DNA of 64,000 bases from Nymphaea colorata. Taxonomy: Eukaryota > Streptophyta > Magnoliopsida > Nymphaeales > Nymphaeaceae. A program made the position numbers and the translations under genes. Below are positions 25,480-51,839 of this stretch, in pieces (position 1 is the first letter of the stretch; the number at the start of each line of letters is the position of its first letter). The stretch lies in NCBI RefSeq assembly GCF_008831285.2, contig NC_045145.1, positions 10,788,802 to 10,852,801 of the forward strand. The letters run 5' to 3'. The notes beneath the pieces are model-generated. The model saw only the letters and a list, made by a program, of their open reading frames with translations. It did no database searches and had not been told where the DNA came from.

Positions 25480-25600
25480 CTCTTAAGCGAGTTGGCTGCA
25501 TCATTTGTTGAACAAGTCGAGTTCGAGTTTGCAAGTTGACTTGTTCAAGTACTCGAGTCGAGTTCGAGTTCGAGTTCACTGAACTCCAACGGTTCGCTTT
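25480..25600. repeat. CGAGTT-rich repeat
   Basis: Short tandem units of TCGAGTTCGAGT type, a form of simple repeat often dispersed in plant genomes. No coding content. Confidence 0.6.
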
Positions 25601-25796
25601 TCACTTTTCAGTGTTTCTTTTTGTTCTCCCTCTCTCGTTTTGAAACTTTTTGCCCCGTTCTCTGAAACTTTTTGCCTCCAAATGGAACCCGAACCTAACT
25701 CCTAAGATCCTCCACCCGCTTCAACCTTCAGCATTCCTATCGCAGCCAGCAGCTCCGCTGAAGCCTTCAACCTTCAAGGTTCTTGTCGCACTGGCA

Positions 25797-26160
25797 ACTC
25801 TGCTTCATCCTTCAAGGTTCATGCCTACAACAAAGGGGGCAAGTTTCCTGCATGCATGTATGTAGTTCTCTCTCTCTCTCTCTCTCTCTCTCACGTAGTT
25901 GTCTTTCTCCCCCTTTCTTTTTTTCTGCATTTTATTCAGCCCAGTGCTTTTCTGGTGTACTGTTTGTACATGTGTGCGGATAGATGTTCTGTCTTCAAGG
26001 TTTGTATCGTAACCGGCAGCCTGCCTGTAGCAAAGAGGGCAAGTTTCCTGTGTGCATGTATCTAGTTCTTTCTCTCTCTCTCTCTCTTGCTTTTTTTGTG
26101 CATTTTATTCAGCCCAGTGCTTTTCTGGTGGACTATTTGTACATGTGTGTGGATAGATGT
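25797..26160. repeat. Tandem duplication (~180-bp unit) with CT microsatellites
   Basis: Units starting near 25,797 and 25,985 share GGGCAAGTTTCCTG, GCATGTAT, a CT run, TGCATTTTATTCAGCCCAGT, GCTTTTCTGGTG and TGTACATGTGTG in the same order. The CT runs (25,869-25,892 and 26,069-26,088) are pure dinucleotide repeats. Confidence 0.85.
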
Positions 26161-26866
26161 ATATTTTGTTGCCTGTTGGTGATCATTTGTAAATGTGCAA
26201 GTATGAGAGGGGGGGGGGGGAGAGATTTTCCTTTTTGAGTGTGTGGATTAACAAAATAGAAAAGCTTAATGCTGTCTTTAGTGGGTCAAAATTTGTTGGG
26301 TATTTCGTCACATTTCTATTTGATATAGAATTTAAGTTTTAATCAGTAGTAAGGTATCTCATAAGTTCCGAAGAAATAAGTTTTTGTTATAGAAACTACC
26401 TCTGTATATGCAAGATGCAGGTTTCTTTTCTTCTTTGTCTGTATATTGAATGATGTCTGCCAATTTCTATTGCATTCCATTACTCCCTCTCTTCCTTTGT
26501 CAAAGTATATTGGATGATAATACGTTTTTGAAGTGACACAATGTAGTGACCAAGACTGCTTACTGCACATTGAAGGCTTGGTATTGCATGAGGAAATGGC
26601 TAATGACAAAAATATTTTCATCTGTTACTATACTGGATAACTAAAACAACTATGTCATGTTCTTAAATGGTAATTCCATTGCCAAGCATGTATGGTTATA
26701 TATGTGTCTTTTGTACCTCTTCATAATTTGAGCATTTCACTATGTAAATGCTTCTAGCTCCTCGTTATGTCAACTTCTTACTTGATTAATCACATAACAA
26801 TTAAGCTAAGTGGATATAATAGAAGACATTTTTAGTTTGTCTCACTGTATTTATCTATTTTTGCAG

Positions 26867-27603
26867 CATCTGTCCCTAATCTTGACATGGTTGAAAGTGT
26901 AAATGATCAAAAGGTACTTATTACTCTTAATGCTTTTTTACTAGTTCTAAACTTGGAAGTTGATGTTGATTTTATGGTTTTTTTTCTTCATCCTTTCTTC
27001 TATATTAAATAATATTTTTTTAACATGACGCCATAAATTGTCAATTTTTCATTGTGGATTAGCTCTGGGAAGTGTTTATCATCACATGCATCATGCATGT
27101 AGGTTTAGGTGGTATTGCTAAGAACTTCACTTTGCTTCTGCTTATGCTGCTTGTGGATGCTGGTGTATACAGAGAACCTTTTCCCTTCTTCTTTAATGTT
27201 TATGTCTAAAAATGATGTAGTTAATTTGACTGATGGCACCATCATTATTTATTCTATTTGTCTTGAAGACTAGAATGTTATATAGGCAATTTGCGAATAG
27301 TCTTCATCTCTTTTACGTAAGTCAACTTTGACTAGTTACACATTAATTTTTCCCTTTTTTTATGGCCTCTAGATTGCAAATCATCCAGACTGCGCAGTTG
27401 CAAACTTGGGAAGAAGGCCTTTGAAGGTTTTGGTCCAAGTGAATACAAGTAGTGAAGCATGTGAGCCATCGCTTATTTCTCCATTTTAGTTACACATTCT
27501 CTTTTTTCTGTGTCTGTAGACAAGGAACTTCTTAAGTTAGTGGAGTCAACACTCTCAAAGGGTGCTCGACCAAGTTGCCACAGAAAGGCATCTGATTTTG
27601 TTG
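26867..27603 (+). pseudogene. PLP homeostasis protein (YggS/PLPHP family) fragment, possibly chimeric
   Basis: Three GT-AG bounded exons can be read in one continuous frame: 26,867-26,913 (GCAG acceptor, AAG/GTACTT donor; VPNLDMVESVNDQK), 27,373-27,460 (IANHPDCAVANLGRRPLKVL then VQVNTSSEA; donor GTGAGC) and 27,520-27,603 (KELLKLVESTLSKGARPSCH then RKASDFV; donor GTGAGT). The first two are clearly the middle of the pyridoxal-phosphate-binding PLPHP protein, which buffers PLP in cells. The third does not match what follows in that family, and I do not recognise it. The N-terminal PLP-lysine region and the C-terminal part are missing. It may be a truncated duplicate or a gene fragment fused to another gene. 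No stop interrupts the three exons. Confidence 0.6.
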
Positions 27604-28850
27604 GTGAGTCTTTTTTCTTACCGTAGCACTTGTTTCCTCAATCTGTTTGTTGAAGAAAAACATCAGTTAATTCTTGTGGTTTTGCTGGTGCAGTAATGTA
27701 TCTCATAAGTTCCAAAGAAGCAAGTTTTTGAAATACCTGAATTACCCGAAGAGCTTGCCTTCTAATTTTGGATGCAATTGCAAGCATTTATTACATGTTG
27801 ACCTTATTTTCGGTTCTCTCTAAAGGTCTGTTACATGGCATAGTTATTTTAGTTTACCTTAAATCAAGAAAATTTGGTTAGTTGAAACTTTGGTTTGTTT
27901 GGATAATTGGGTAAAGAATGATGGTGACTCAATGCATGAAGTGTTAACAAAAGTATGTCTTGAAAGAAATTGTATTCATTAAATATTTTATGAATCGTCT
28001 GTTAATTGACTATATGTATTTCTTTCAGGATGATGATGAATCAAGTGAATATGTATCATTAGAATGATTCAAGTTGCCTCTTGGTAATGCTTGTTTTTTC
28101 TTGCTCTTTTGTTCTCTTCTTTTCTTAATTTAATGTGATTTTAGTGTCTATTTCCGTTGCCTCTTGCAGTTTTTTGTTTTGATGTCCAATGTTCATGACT
28201 GTGTGAAGAGCTTCTGTGTGTGTGCATGTATGTACCCTAAATTACTTGAAGAGCTTCTGTGTGCGTGCATGTATGTATTTCTCTCTCTCTCGCAGCCTAC
28301 CTACAAGTGACCTTAATCAATTTCTTTGTGATGACAGTTTAGACACATGAGCTAATCATGGCATGACATCCCTGTGATGCTTCATTATTGGTAGCTTCAC
28401 CAAGGACTACCAATCACCTTCCTCCAGAAAAAGACATCTTCGCAATGGGCCGGACTCAATCAGTCAGTATGAGCATACTGTTCCATGATTGTGGAGTATG
28501 AGTGTAAGTGGCTTATTGAACATCACACATATGAGAGAGACTTGTTGAAGCTATAAGACATTTGTTTGGCCACTCAAAAAAGGGATTATGTGAGTTTTCC
28601 TTAGCCTTTTGCTGTTCAATAATCATCTGCCTAAGGATGAAGACAGTTTCATGAACCATAAGACGCTATTCTGGTACATGTAGCATACAGGTGTATCAAA
28701 CAAAATTTTTATAGGTTGTATTTTTGTTGCTCAAATGTTGTTTTCATCACTATCTTGCATATACACGTATACATGCAAGTAGTTGCATGATCTTGACTGC
28801 AAATACATGAATACATGCCTGGGCCAAATGACGCAGCCCAGGTCGGCTCG
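27604..28850. other. Stretch downstream of the PLPHP fragment
   Basis: A possible terminal exon at 28,029-28,067 (TTTCAG acceptor, then DDDESSEYVSLE and a TGA) would need a different intron phase from the exon before it, so it is not joined here. Otherwise no gene is visible. Confidence 0.3.
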
Positions 28851-28854
28851 GTCC

Positions 28855-29060
28855 GGCCCGCTCCCCCTCCGCCGGGCGCTCCCCCTCCCCCTCCGTCTCC
28901 CGCTCCCCTCCAGCCCTTCCCCTCCCCCTCTGTCTCCCCTCCCCCGCTCCCCCTCCCCCTTCGTCTCCCGCTCCCCCTCTGTCTCCCCCTCAGTCTCCCG
29001 CTCCCCCTCCGGCCCTCCCCCTCCCCCTCTGTCTCCCGCTCCCCGTTCCACGTCTTCGAC
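28855..29060. repeat. C-rich (CCCCCTCC / GTCTCCCGCTC) low-complexity tract
   Basis: About 200 bp of repeated CCGCTCCCCCTC and CCCTCTGTCTCC units. Long proline/serine or glycine/arginine frames across it on both strands are by-products of composition. Confidence 0.85.
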
Positions 29061-29224
29061 GGCAATGGTGATGGCGACGACTGTCGAAGGATCATCCGCA
29101 ACATCGAGCGACGGGGTGCGCAACCATCGGGCATCAGATGAACCTCAAACGGGCAGGGCCGGGACCCGGGATATCGGGCCGGGCCGGGCCTTACCTGGCC
29201 GGCCCCGCCCGATGCCCACCCTCA

Positions 29225-29545
29225 GTTGGAATTGAGCAAGGTTGGGCCCTGGTACTCAACCCACTAAAGATCGACCAGTAATGTTAATGGGTTGGGCCGG
29301 CCCGATGCCCACCCCTAGTTGGAATCGAGCAAGGTCAGGCCCCGGTACTCAACCCACTGAAGATCGACCAGTAATGTTAATGGGTTGGGCCGGCCCACTG
29401 GCCGCAAGTGTGGTCAGAGAGACGAATACCAAAAGAGGATTTTATAGGTTGGAATAGAGCCAGGTCGGGCCCTGGTACTCAACCCACTGAAGATCGACCC
29501 GTAATGTTAATGGGTTGGGCCGGCCCACTAGCCGCAAGTGTGGTC
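29225..29545. repeat. GC-rich tandem repeat, three ~95-bp units, just upstream of the NAT9-like gene
   Basis: Each unit holds GGTACTCAACCCACT, GAAGATCGACC, GTAATGTTAATGGGTTGGGC and CGGCCC in fixed order. Units start near 29,230, 29,325 and 29,455. The second and third also share GGCCGCAAGTGTGGTC (AGCCGCAAGTGTGGTC in the third). A 40-bp insertion lies before the third. It ends about 215 bp before the NAT9 start codon. Confidence 0.85.
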
Positions 29546-29613
29546 CGGGCCTGGCCCGTTACGGGCCGGGTACCCGCAACCGGTGGGGCACCTCGCCCGG
29601 TGCCCACGCCTAG

Positions 29614-45090
<15,477 letters not shown>

Positions 45091-46900
45091 TATTCGAATG
45101 ACCATTACATTATGCAAGGGATGCTGACGACAGAGTTCTTAGTTTGGTTATGAAATTTTAAAGACAATACAACATTAATGTTTACACTTGTACCTATTAT
45201 GTCCAGTCCAAAATCATGGTATTAGGTTCCCCACCCTGAGGATAGTGTGGCAGAAGAAAGAAAAAAGAGAAGTGGTATGACTATCTAACACGATAGTTGA
45301 TGGAAAAAGATCAATGGCCAAGTAACATAGGTACGTGGGTTATGACCATGTACAGTACCAGTACCAGTATGGTGGTACGCCAATTCCAATACTGGTACGG
45401 CAGTATGCTGTTGGTACATATGAATAAGTTCTGAGTGGGAACCGCATTTTTTTCTTATATTTTAACCATATTGTTAGTCTATTTAGTTTTATGAGATTAT
45501 ATGTAGGAACTATTAAACATTGTCTTAATGATGTACCATTTTACACTTGTTTTTGTTTTCACGTATTAAAAGAAATCAGTGGCCTAGAACTACGGGATGT
45601 ATAGTATTTCGATAACGAATTACGTTGGTGAAATGCAATCACATTCCTTTTCTACTTACTGCCTCAAAATTTTACCTTTCCTAAGTGGGTGTATGATATC
45701 CTGTATGGATGATGATATTGATCATAGTGGACATATCCAAAGTGTTCAATTGTCTCACCATATTTCTTGATTGAATCTACTCTGCTTATTCGGGTTGCTA
45801 AAGCTGCAGCTTTACTGCAATTATCCGATAAATTGAACGTCTGTAATATTATAACTCATCTCCGAACTACTGATATCTGTAATTACCTTTTCAAGCTAAA
45901 AGCAGGCATATTGCCGTCTCATTAACTCACTAACTGAGCGGAGCTGAAATAACTAACCGGTTTGCCTGTTCACTTCTCCATCGGCTTCTGCTTTCACTGT
46001 GCCATTTTTTATTCACGAAAAATCAGGCAACCGACCATAACTTGCTTTATATATATATATATATATATTAGTGATTGGTAGATATCAAACCACTTGGGTA
46101 AAGGACAAAAACAAGGCCATTTAAATTCATGTTAAAAAGTGTTTTAAACAAAATGTGAACCTTTTAATGTGTTTATAAACATTAATTTAACATAAAATAT
46201 GATTTCATTCAATTCATTTTTGTAATTATAATTGATTTTATACTGCCAAAAACTTTGATGCTATAAGGGTTGTTCATTTTTTTTCTAAAAACATTATTTA
46301 AGTAAGAAAACAACTAACGTAATATATGTTTATCATCAAATCACCCTTTAGTTCATATCTATAAGATTAGATTGTTCTCCCGTAATATTTCACAATGAGA
46401 GCTGCTTAAAGAATTTTGAAATTTAAGTGAGTGTTGCATATTTTTTTTATGTGGGTCAATTTTGTAAAAGTCAAAGAGGAGGATTTTTATCGCACAGGCT
46501 ATGCCTCCCCTGTTCCTTTCAGAGGAAATGAGAGAAGGTTTGAGAGAGTGGGAGAGGGAGACAGAGAGAGAATGGGAGAGAAAGAGCGAGATAGGTGAAG
46601 AGAAGAAGAGGGAGAACGAGAGAAGAGACGAGAGAGAAAGCGGGTAGACGAGGGATTGAGAAATAGAGGAAAAGAAGAACGGTAGAGAAGGTAAGGTTAT
46701 TTGAATTTCAGTTTCTTTAATTATTTCAAAAAAATCGTTTTATAATAGAAGTTTGGTACTCTTCTTTGTTATTTTGTGATAGAGAATCACGTTTCTATCA
46801 GTTTTAGCATGGGTTTCATCATGGCTGTGATATTTTTTGTCTATAGAGGGCTGCTTGGGGTAATAAGATTACATTTTTGAACACGTTTTTTTTTAACTCT
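45091..46900. other. Flank between the NAT9-like gene and the viral array
   Basis: 3' flank of the gene. It holds a GGTACGTGGGTTATG...AGTACCAGTACCAGTATGG stretch (45,330-45,425) that looks like a worn end of the TIR family, a TA microsatellite at 46,047-46,069 and a GA-rich tract at 46,505-46,690. No gene recognised. Confidence 0.4.
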
Positions 46901-46908
46901 TACCCAAG

Positions 46909-46925
46909 TGTGTGTGTGCGTGTGT

Positions 46926-47011
<86 letters not shown>

Positions 47012-47039
47012 AATCACTTTGCAGGAAGTTTGACCTTCA

Positions 47040-47083
<44 letters not shown>

Positions 47084-47117
47084 AATCACTTTGCAGGAAG
47101 TTTGACCTTCAACCTTC
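46909..47117. repeat. Long GT/TA microsatellites at the left edge of the viral array
   Basis: A GT run (46,909-46,928) passes into about 40 TA units (46,929-47,009). Then comes a 35-bp unit starting AGAATCACTTTGCAGGAAGT, then about 18 more TA units (47,044-47,081) and the same 35-bp unit again (47,082-47,117). The viral homology starts about 90 bp further right. Confidence 0.95.
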
Positions 47118-47206
47118 ATTAAGAAGCCTGCAACAATTATTAAAAGAGAATGAATTTACAAAAAAGATTGCACAAGAATCAGACCCCTCAAGAAACCACT
47201 TTGCAG

Positions 47207-47359
47207 CCATATACTAATGTTGTCTAGGTGGGGCATCATCTCTTTTTCTTTATATTTTTTATGAATTTCAGAACCCAAGGGGTCTGGTAATTTGAGAAAG
47301 AGGCTTTCTCCTATTTCTTTATTATAAAAACAGCCCGCTAAGGAACTATAATAAAAGAA
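47207..47359 (-). pseudogene. Coat-protein fragment (unit A type)
   Basis: About 150 bp nearly identical to 55,931-56,083, encoding FYYSSLAGCFYNKEIGESLF and HKKYKEKEMMPHLDNISI. It is joined at its upstream end directly to a promoter/leader copy (47,360-47,530), so it is a rearrangement product, not a gene. It shows that A-type sequence also reached the left edge of the array. Confidence 0.85.
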
Positions 47360-47528
47360 GAAAAGGAAGGGAAGCGAGGAAGGGAGAGGACTCAAGCACT
47401 CAGAAGTAAGCACTCGGAGGTGGATGGATGAGAGGATGTGTGGATGGAAGAGGATGAGGATACAGATGCTGGGGAGGTGCTTTTATAGGCATCGGACTTC
47501 AAAACAAATTATAATACGGAAAATGAAC

Positions 47529-47530
<2 letters not shown>
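47360..47530 (-). promoter_or_regulatory. Extra copy of the viral promoter/transcript start region
   Basis: It repeats 47,645-47,800. The minus strand has CCTATAAAAG at 47,480-47,489, followed by the same leader sequence (GGTGGATGGATG region on +). It lies between a poly(T) run and the coat-protein scrap. Confidence 0.7.

Positions 47531-47564
<34 letters not shown>
47531..47564 (-). repeat. 34-nt poly(A) on the viral sense strand
   Basis: 34 uninterrupted T on the plus strand, read as poly(A) on the minus strand. It directly follows CCCCTCTCTATAG, about 200 nt downstream of the B1 TATA box. In unit A the same viral sequence continues without a poly(A). Possible frozen polyadenylated transcript end. 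Confidence 0.9.
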
Positions 47565-48484
47565 CTATAGAGAGGGGCCAGATTTACAGACGAAAAGCGC
47601 CGGTTCGCTTCTTACAACAACATGAGAGAAAAGGGGAGTGGAGAAGAAAAAGAAGGGAAGTGAGGAAGGGAGAGGACTCAAGCACTCAGAAGTAAGCACT
47701 CGGAGGTGGATGGATGAGAGGATGTGTGGATGGAAGAGGATGAAGATACAGACGCTGGGGAGGTGCTTTTATAGGCATCGAACTTCAAAACAAATTATAA
47801 TATGGAAAAGGAATAGGATTCCTTCCCGAACAAGCTAAACACAAACAAACAAAAGTAGTTACATTCGAAGGAACTCGAAGGTGGACAGATGTCGTGTGCT
47901 AGATGAGGTGGCAGTCGAACGTGTCCAAAAAGCAAAAAAGTGCTACAGTGCGCTACAGTGTCCGCCGAAATGCTACAGTAACTGCTACAGTAGCCGGTTC
48001 ATCTTTTCTTCAATGAGGATGCCACGTGTTCACTTTTTTGACGTGTGTAATATTCCTTCGTCTTTATTCACACAACGTTGCTTTATTTACATAAAGAAGG
48101 TCGACAACTACAACGATCTTCTAGAAGCGCCTCAAAACGATTTGCTTCAGGATGTGACCCAGAGCTTATCCTGTGAGGTGCGTCACAGGGTAAAATTTTA
48201 TGCCGAAAATTTACAAACGTAAAACCCATATTTAGCCTAGAGGGTTTTTCCAGGGTAAATTTTGAGGCAATGATCTACAACGCAAATCCTATGTTTAACT
48301 TGGGGGATTTTCCCAAAGAGAAGTTTATCACGTTTCTTCTCAAACGGATGATGCTTACGTTTTACATGGGAAGCACTGTACCCATGAAAAGTTTAACCAT
48401 GACTTACAAGGGTCAAGTTTTACCGGTCTTGACAAACGTTAGGCTACAGGGTTAAGGACTTAGCAGCTTCGTCCCTACTTCTCT
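47565..48484 (-). promoter_or_regulatory. Unit B1 3' non-coding and promoter region
   Basis: Minus-strand order from the downstream-ORF stop (48,487): about 450 bp of non-coding DNA; ACGT-core motifs CACGTG (48,023-48,028) and the TGACGTGT box (48,039-48,046); four CTGTAGC-type repeats (CTACAG on +, 47,941-47,992); TATA box CCTATAAAAG (47,766-47,775); a transcribed leader start to 47,565. The arrangement fits a pararetroviral pregenomic-RNA promoter. The sequence is nearly the same in A (52,960-53,875) and B2 (59,143-59,861). Plus-strand frames across it are antisense and are not treated as genes. Confidence 0.75.
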
Positions 48485-49869
48485 CTAGTTGTTTCCCATT
48501 TCTTCGATAATTTCTTCTTCGTATTGTTCATTATCATCCCATTCTCCTTCACCATCAACATGCCACTCATCTTCATTGTCGTCTCTGTGAATGACTGCTC
48601 CGACATTTTGGTCATCACCAGTCCATTTTGCAGGACTACTGTCATATATTTGGTAGAAGTGTTCACAGAGGCCAGGGTTTATCTGTAAGATACTTTGGAA
48701 AGGAATGTAAAATTTCTCAGTAAGCTAAGTATCTGCTAGGAAGATGCGTGTATGTTTATCTTCAGCAACCATACAAGTAGATCTTGTCCACCGGGCATGT
48801 TGGTCTGCAGCTATGGTATAAGCTCTCCAACGCTTTAGTTGGGAATATATATCTTCAGGAATGAGAAGAGTTCGAAGAGTTTCTTCATGGATACGGGTCT
48901 GCAGGGGAAATTGTGACGTATAGGTGTTGATTGTGATCTCATGTTTCGCATCACAGGGGTATTCATACGAAGGAGGAATAGTTTCAATGTCTAAATTAAC
49001 ATATCCATAAGGCTTTATACTTCCAAGTTTAAACAGCCTTCTTAATGTGTATGCTAGCCGCCAATGAAAATCAAGATGTTTTACCTGTTCTTCTTTTGTA
49101 ACTAGTACTCGTTTCACAAAACCTTGCTCCAAAAGAGTTTTGGGGGAAAGTTTTATCTCCTGAATCTCTTGGTCCTGCCACTTTTTAAAGTTCAGAGTGG
49201 CTTGTATAATGGAAAATCCTTGATCACATTCACAGAAAGAACTTTCTTCATGGAGGTATGTCTATGTTTCAACAAAGCAAATTCTAAACCAGGCTTTTTC
49301 TTCTTTGAATGTCGTGCCATGGTCCTTAACAAATTCTGCATGTCAATCTGTTGTTTTCTTTTTGCCTGCATTACCAAATGATAGATCTGTTCCTTGACTA
49401 AAGGAATATTTGGGGGAACTGTTTCTCTTTTTTCTCATAATTTCCTAATTTCTTCTTCAACATGTTCCCTGAGGAGTCTATTCTCTGTTTCTAGAGCTTG
49501 TATTTTTTCATTTAGCTCTTCTTTTTCCTTTTTTCGCCAACTTATTTCTGCTTGGGCCGCTTTTAGGCTCCTTTCTAAGGTAAGATAAGCATCCAAGCTT
49601 TGAGGTCGGAGGGGTATATGATCTAGAGATAGTTCGAGTAGAGTTTTGAACTGAAGTTGCCTGTTCTTTAGGTTGAGATGGCCGGCTAATAAAGAAAGAA
49701 TTTTTGGGTATGAGGGATTTCTTTTGTTTTGCCAAAGATTGTCTAGAAGGACATGATCTTTTAGATCAAGGATTAGGCCTGGAGAAGTTCGAAAGACCAA
49801 ATTTGAATGTGGTGGGAAGATCAGTAATCCTAGGTCTGGGTCAATGGGCAACTGGTTTATAGAGGCCAT
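48485..49869 (-). pseudogene. Unit B1 downstream coiled-coil protein (ORF-D, B type)
   Basis: One continuous gene interrupted by lesions. The N-terminal domain (MASINQLPIDPDLGLLIFPP, HVLLDNLWQNKRNPSYPK) is followed by a heptad-rich region (TLERSLKAAQAEISWRKKEK, IQALETENRLLREHVEEE). A basic linker (ARHSKKKKPGLEF) and a C-terminal domain with CDAKHEITIN and an acidic tail (WDDNEQYEEEIIEEM) complete it. Lesions: TGA at 49,437-49,435 in an otherwise open frame, a 1-nt deletion near 49,257 and TAG near 48,727. About 460 codons in all. Function unknown; the position after RT/RNase H is where caulimovirids carry transactivator or accessory genes. A paralogue lies in unit A. Confidence 0.7.
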
Positions 49870-49929
49870 GTTTCCTGAAACAAAATTTTGTGTTAGAGAA
49901 AAGAATGCATTCTACATTGTCTACCGTGG

Positions 49930-50178
49930 CTAATGTCTACATGCAGATGTATCATTTGAAGAACGAGATGAAGATGCTTGGACCCGTTCTTGTTTCATGT
50001 CATTAACTAACTGTTGCATGCTTAAAACAATGTCTAAAAGATCATCACTAGCTTTTCTGATCTCGATGGAGAAAACAGGGTTAAGGTCATGTAACCTTAC
50101 TCTGGATTGGTCGAGACAACTTACAATTTTATTAAGTCTTCTAATTTCTGACTCATAAACATCAATGTCTCTATTCAT
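49930..50178 (-). CDS. Unit B1 82-residue ORF
   Basis: Starts MNRDIDVYESEIRRLNKIVS and overlaps the end of the RNase H frame by 8 nt. Hydrophobic/charged periodicity and SIEIRKASDDLLDIVLSMQQ suggest a helical or coiled-coil protein; the C-terminus is Ser-rich. It is intact here and in B2 (one residue differs), the only B-unit ORF without a lesion in both copies. No family recognised. It is absent from unit A. Confidence 0.6.
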   Translation of the reverse strand: MNRDIDVYESEIRRLNKIVSCLDQSRVRLHDLNPVFSIEIRKASDDLLDIVLSMQQLVNDMKQERVQASSSRSSNDTSACRH

Positions 50179-51131
50179 CTTTGAGCAGTCGACTTAACAT
50201 ATCGGCTAGACGATTGTTTTCTCCTTTTATGTGCTCAAATGTTACCTTATAATTTTGGTTTATAAGGGTATCTTTAAAGGATATCCATCTTCTCTGACTT
50301 ATTCGTTTAGAATTTTTATTTTCATAAAACTTTACAATGGCCTCACAATCGGTCCAAACTATTATTTCTTTTTTGTTGAGCAAAAATAACCGAAAACTAT
50401 TAAGTCCATATATTACAACAAGAATTTCCTGATCTATACTACTGGAGAGTCCCTTTTCTTTATACTGGCCGCTGCTATATCTGCAGACGACTTCAGTTAC
50501 TTTGGAAGCATATTTATTGGGTTTCCTTTTTAATACTGCTCCCCACCCATTAATACATCAATCAGTTTCAATTATTAAAAAGTCTGAATCGAGGGGTAGA
50601 TACATTTCTGGTAAGTATTTTATTGCTTCCTTAACTTTTTCTATTTGTTTCATATCTTTTATATTAAAAGCTTTAACCCCAGATTGACCGAGTTTACTAT
50701 ATAAGGGGCCTACCATTTTTCTTAAGTCTTTAATAAATGGTCTAGCATAGTTTACTAATCCTAAAAACCTTTGAAGACTTTTAATATCATGTATCTCAAA
50801 TTCCAAAGTTTTAGTTGCTATATGTGGTTGTAGTTTGATTTTTCCATCGCCAATCTCTACACCTAAATATTCTATGTGTTTTCTAAAGAATTGTGCCTTC
50901 TTACTGATTATAATTCCATTACGTAGGAATTCTCCTAACACTATTTTTAAGTGGCCTATATGATCTGGTTGTGTTTTACTATGAACAAGAATATCATCTA
51001 TATAAATACACACAAATCCTCTATATTGGCCAAATATCATATCCATTTTTTGTTGGAATATAGCAGGAGCATTTTTTAGGCCGAAAGGCATAACTAACCA
51101 TTCAAAGCTTCCTAAGGGACAAGTAAATGCA
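50171..51131 (-). pseudogene. Unit B1 reverse transcriptase (C-terminal half) and RNase H
   Basis: The palm and thumb are readable: MPFGLKNAPAIFQQKMDM, the active site CIYIDDILVHS (intact) and LQRFLGLVNYARPFIKDL. RNase H follows with IVWTDCEAIVKFYE and HIKGENNRLADMLSRL. A TGA stands right after the first RNase H Asp (IIETD then stop, near 50,560). The fingers half of RT is missing, because a ~502-bp deletion fuses the protease frame to the RT at 51,132-51,139. It would copy pregenomic RNA into DNA in an intact virus; this copy cannot. Confidence 0.9.
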
Positions 51132-51839
51132 GTCCATTTCTAATTCTTCTAGGTCATCTTCTTCTTCTGGGTAGGCTAGGTCAATTTTTTCTTTGCAGGC
51201 TCCTGGAATTTTACAGCTACAGTCTTTAGGTCCATATTCTGGAACCCAAGAAACCTGGTTGGTAAGAAACGAAAGGCCAGTTCTGGTTATGACACATCCA
51301 GACATATTCTCTAGAATGAAATTTAGTCCTATAATGCATTTTGTACTATCATGTAATTGCATGTGTCTAATGAATGTCTTAGGTCCTGGTTGATAGGCAG
51401 TATGTTTTTCTTTAGAGAGTCTAAAGGCTATTTTATATTTGCATATTTCTTCATCATATTTGTGTAAGGATCCATCCATTTGTTCTGCCCAAAGTTGTAA
51501 GGCAGGGTCTAAACTTCTATGGTATTCTGGTGGAACTAATGCTTTGTCTAATACCGAGACGCTACATCCTGTGTCTACTAGGGCATCTATTTCTAATTTC
51601 CACTTATCTATTTTGAATATACAAGGAATTCTAATAGCTGTTCGTCTTTGTTCCCTATGGTCAGTCTTTATATTGAGAAATGTTATAGTAGTTAGTGCCC
51701 TTTCTTCTTTTTCCAAAATTATGCCTTTCCCCTTGATATTTGGTATCTCGAAATTTGTGGGATCAAGCTTGACTATCTTATTTTCTAAAGAACCTAATTT
51801 TAGTTCAGCTATAGCTAAAGTTTTTTCTACATCATCCAT
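51132..51839 (-). pseudogene. Unit B1 aspartic protease region
   Basis: Starts MDDVEKTLAIAELKLGSLEN. It contains KLEIDALVDTGCSVSVLDKA (D-T-G active site intact), FILENMSGCVITRTGLSFLT and a C-terminal acidic stretch EEEDDLEELEMD, where the 502-bp deletion begins. The homologous region in B2 continues into RT. Confidence 0.85.

Noticed and set aside
28029-28067. Terminal exon DDDESSEYVSLE for the PLPHP-containing transcript
   Set aside because: The intron phase does not match the preceding exon and no family match is known.
28709-29235. Long proline-rich and Arg/Gly-rich frames on both strands
   Set aside because: Produced by the C-rich low-complexity tract; no conserved domain.
46841-47122. 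Tyr/Ile-repeat proteins across the TA microsatellites
   Set aside because: Translation of a dinucleotide repeat; no other coding evidence.
47156-47413. 85-codon viral ORF as a gene
   Set aside because: A coat-protein scrap fused by rearrangement to leader and flanking sequence.
48270-48455. Plus-strand 61-codon ORF in the viral non-coding block as a gene
   Set aside because: Antisense to the viral genome, without a promoter or homology. Kept only as a conservation question.
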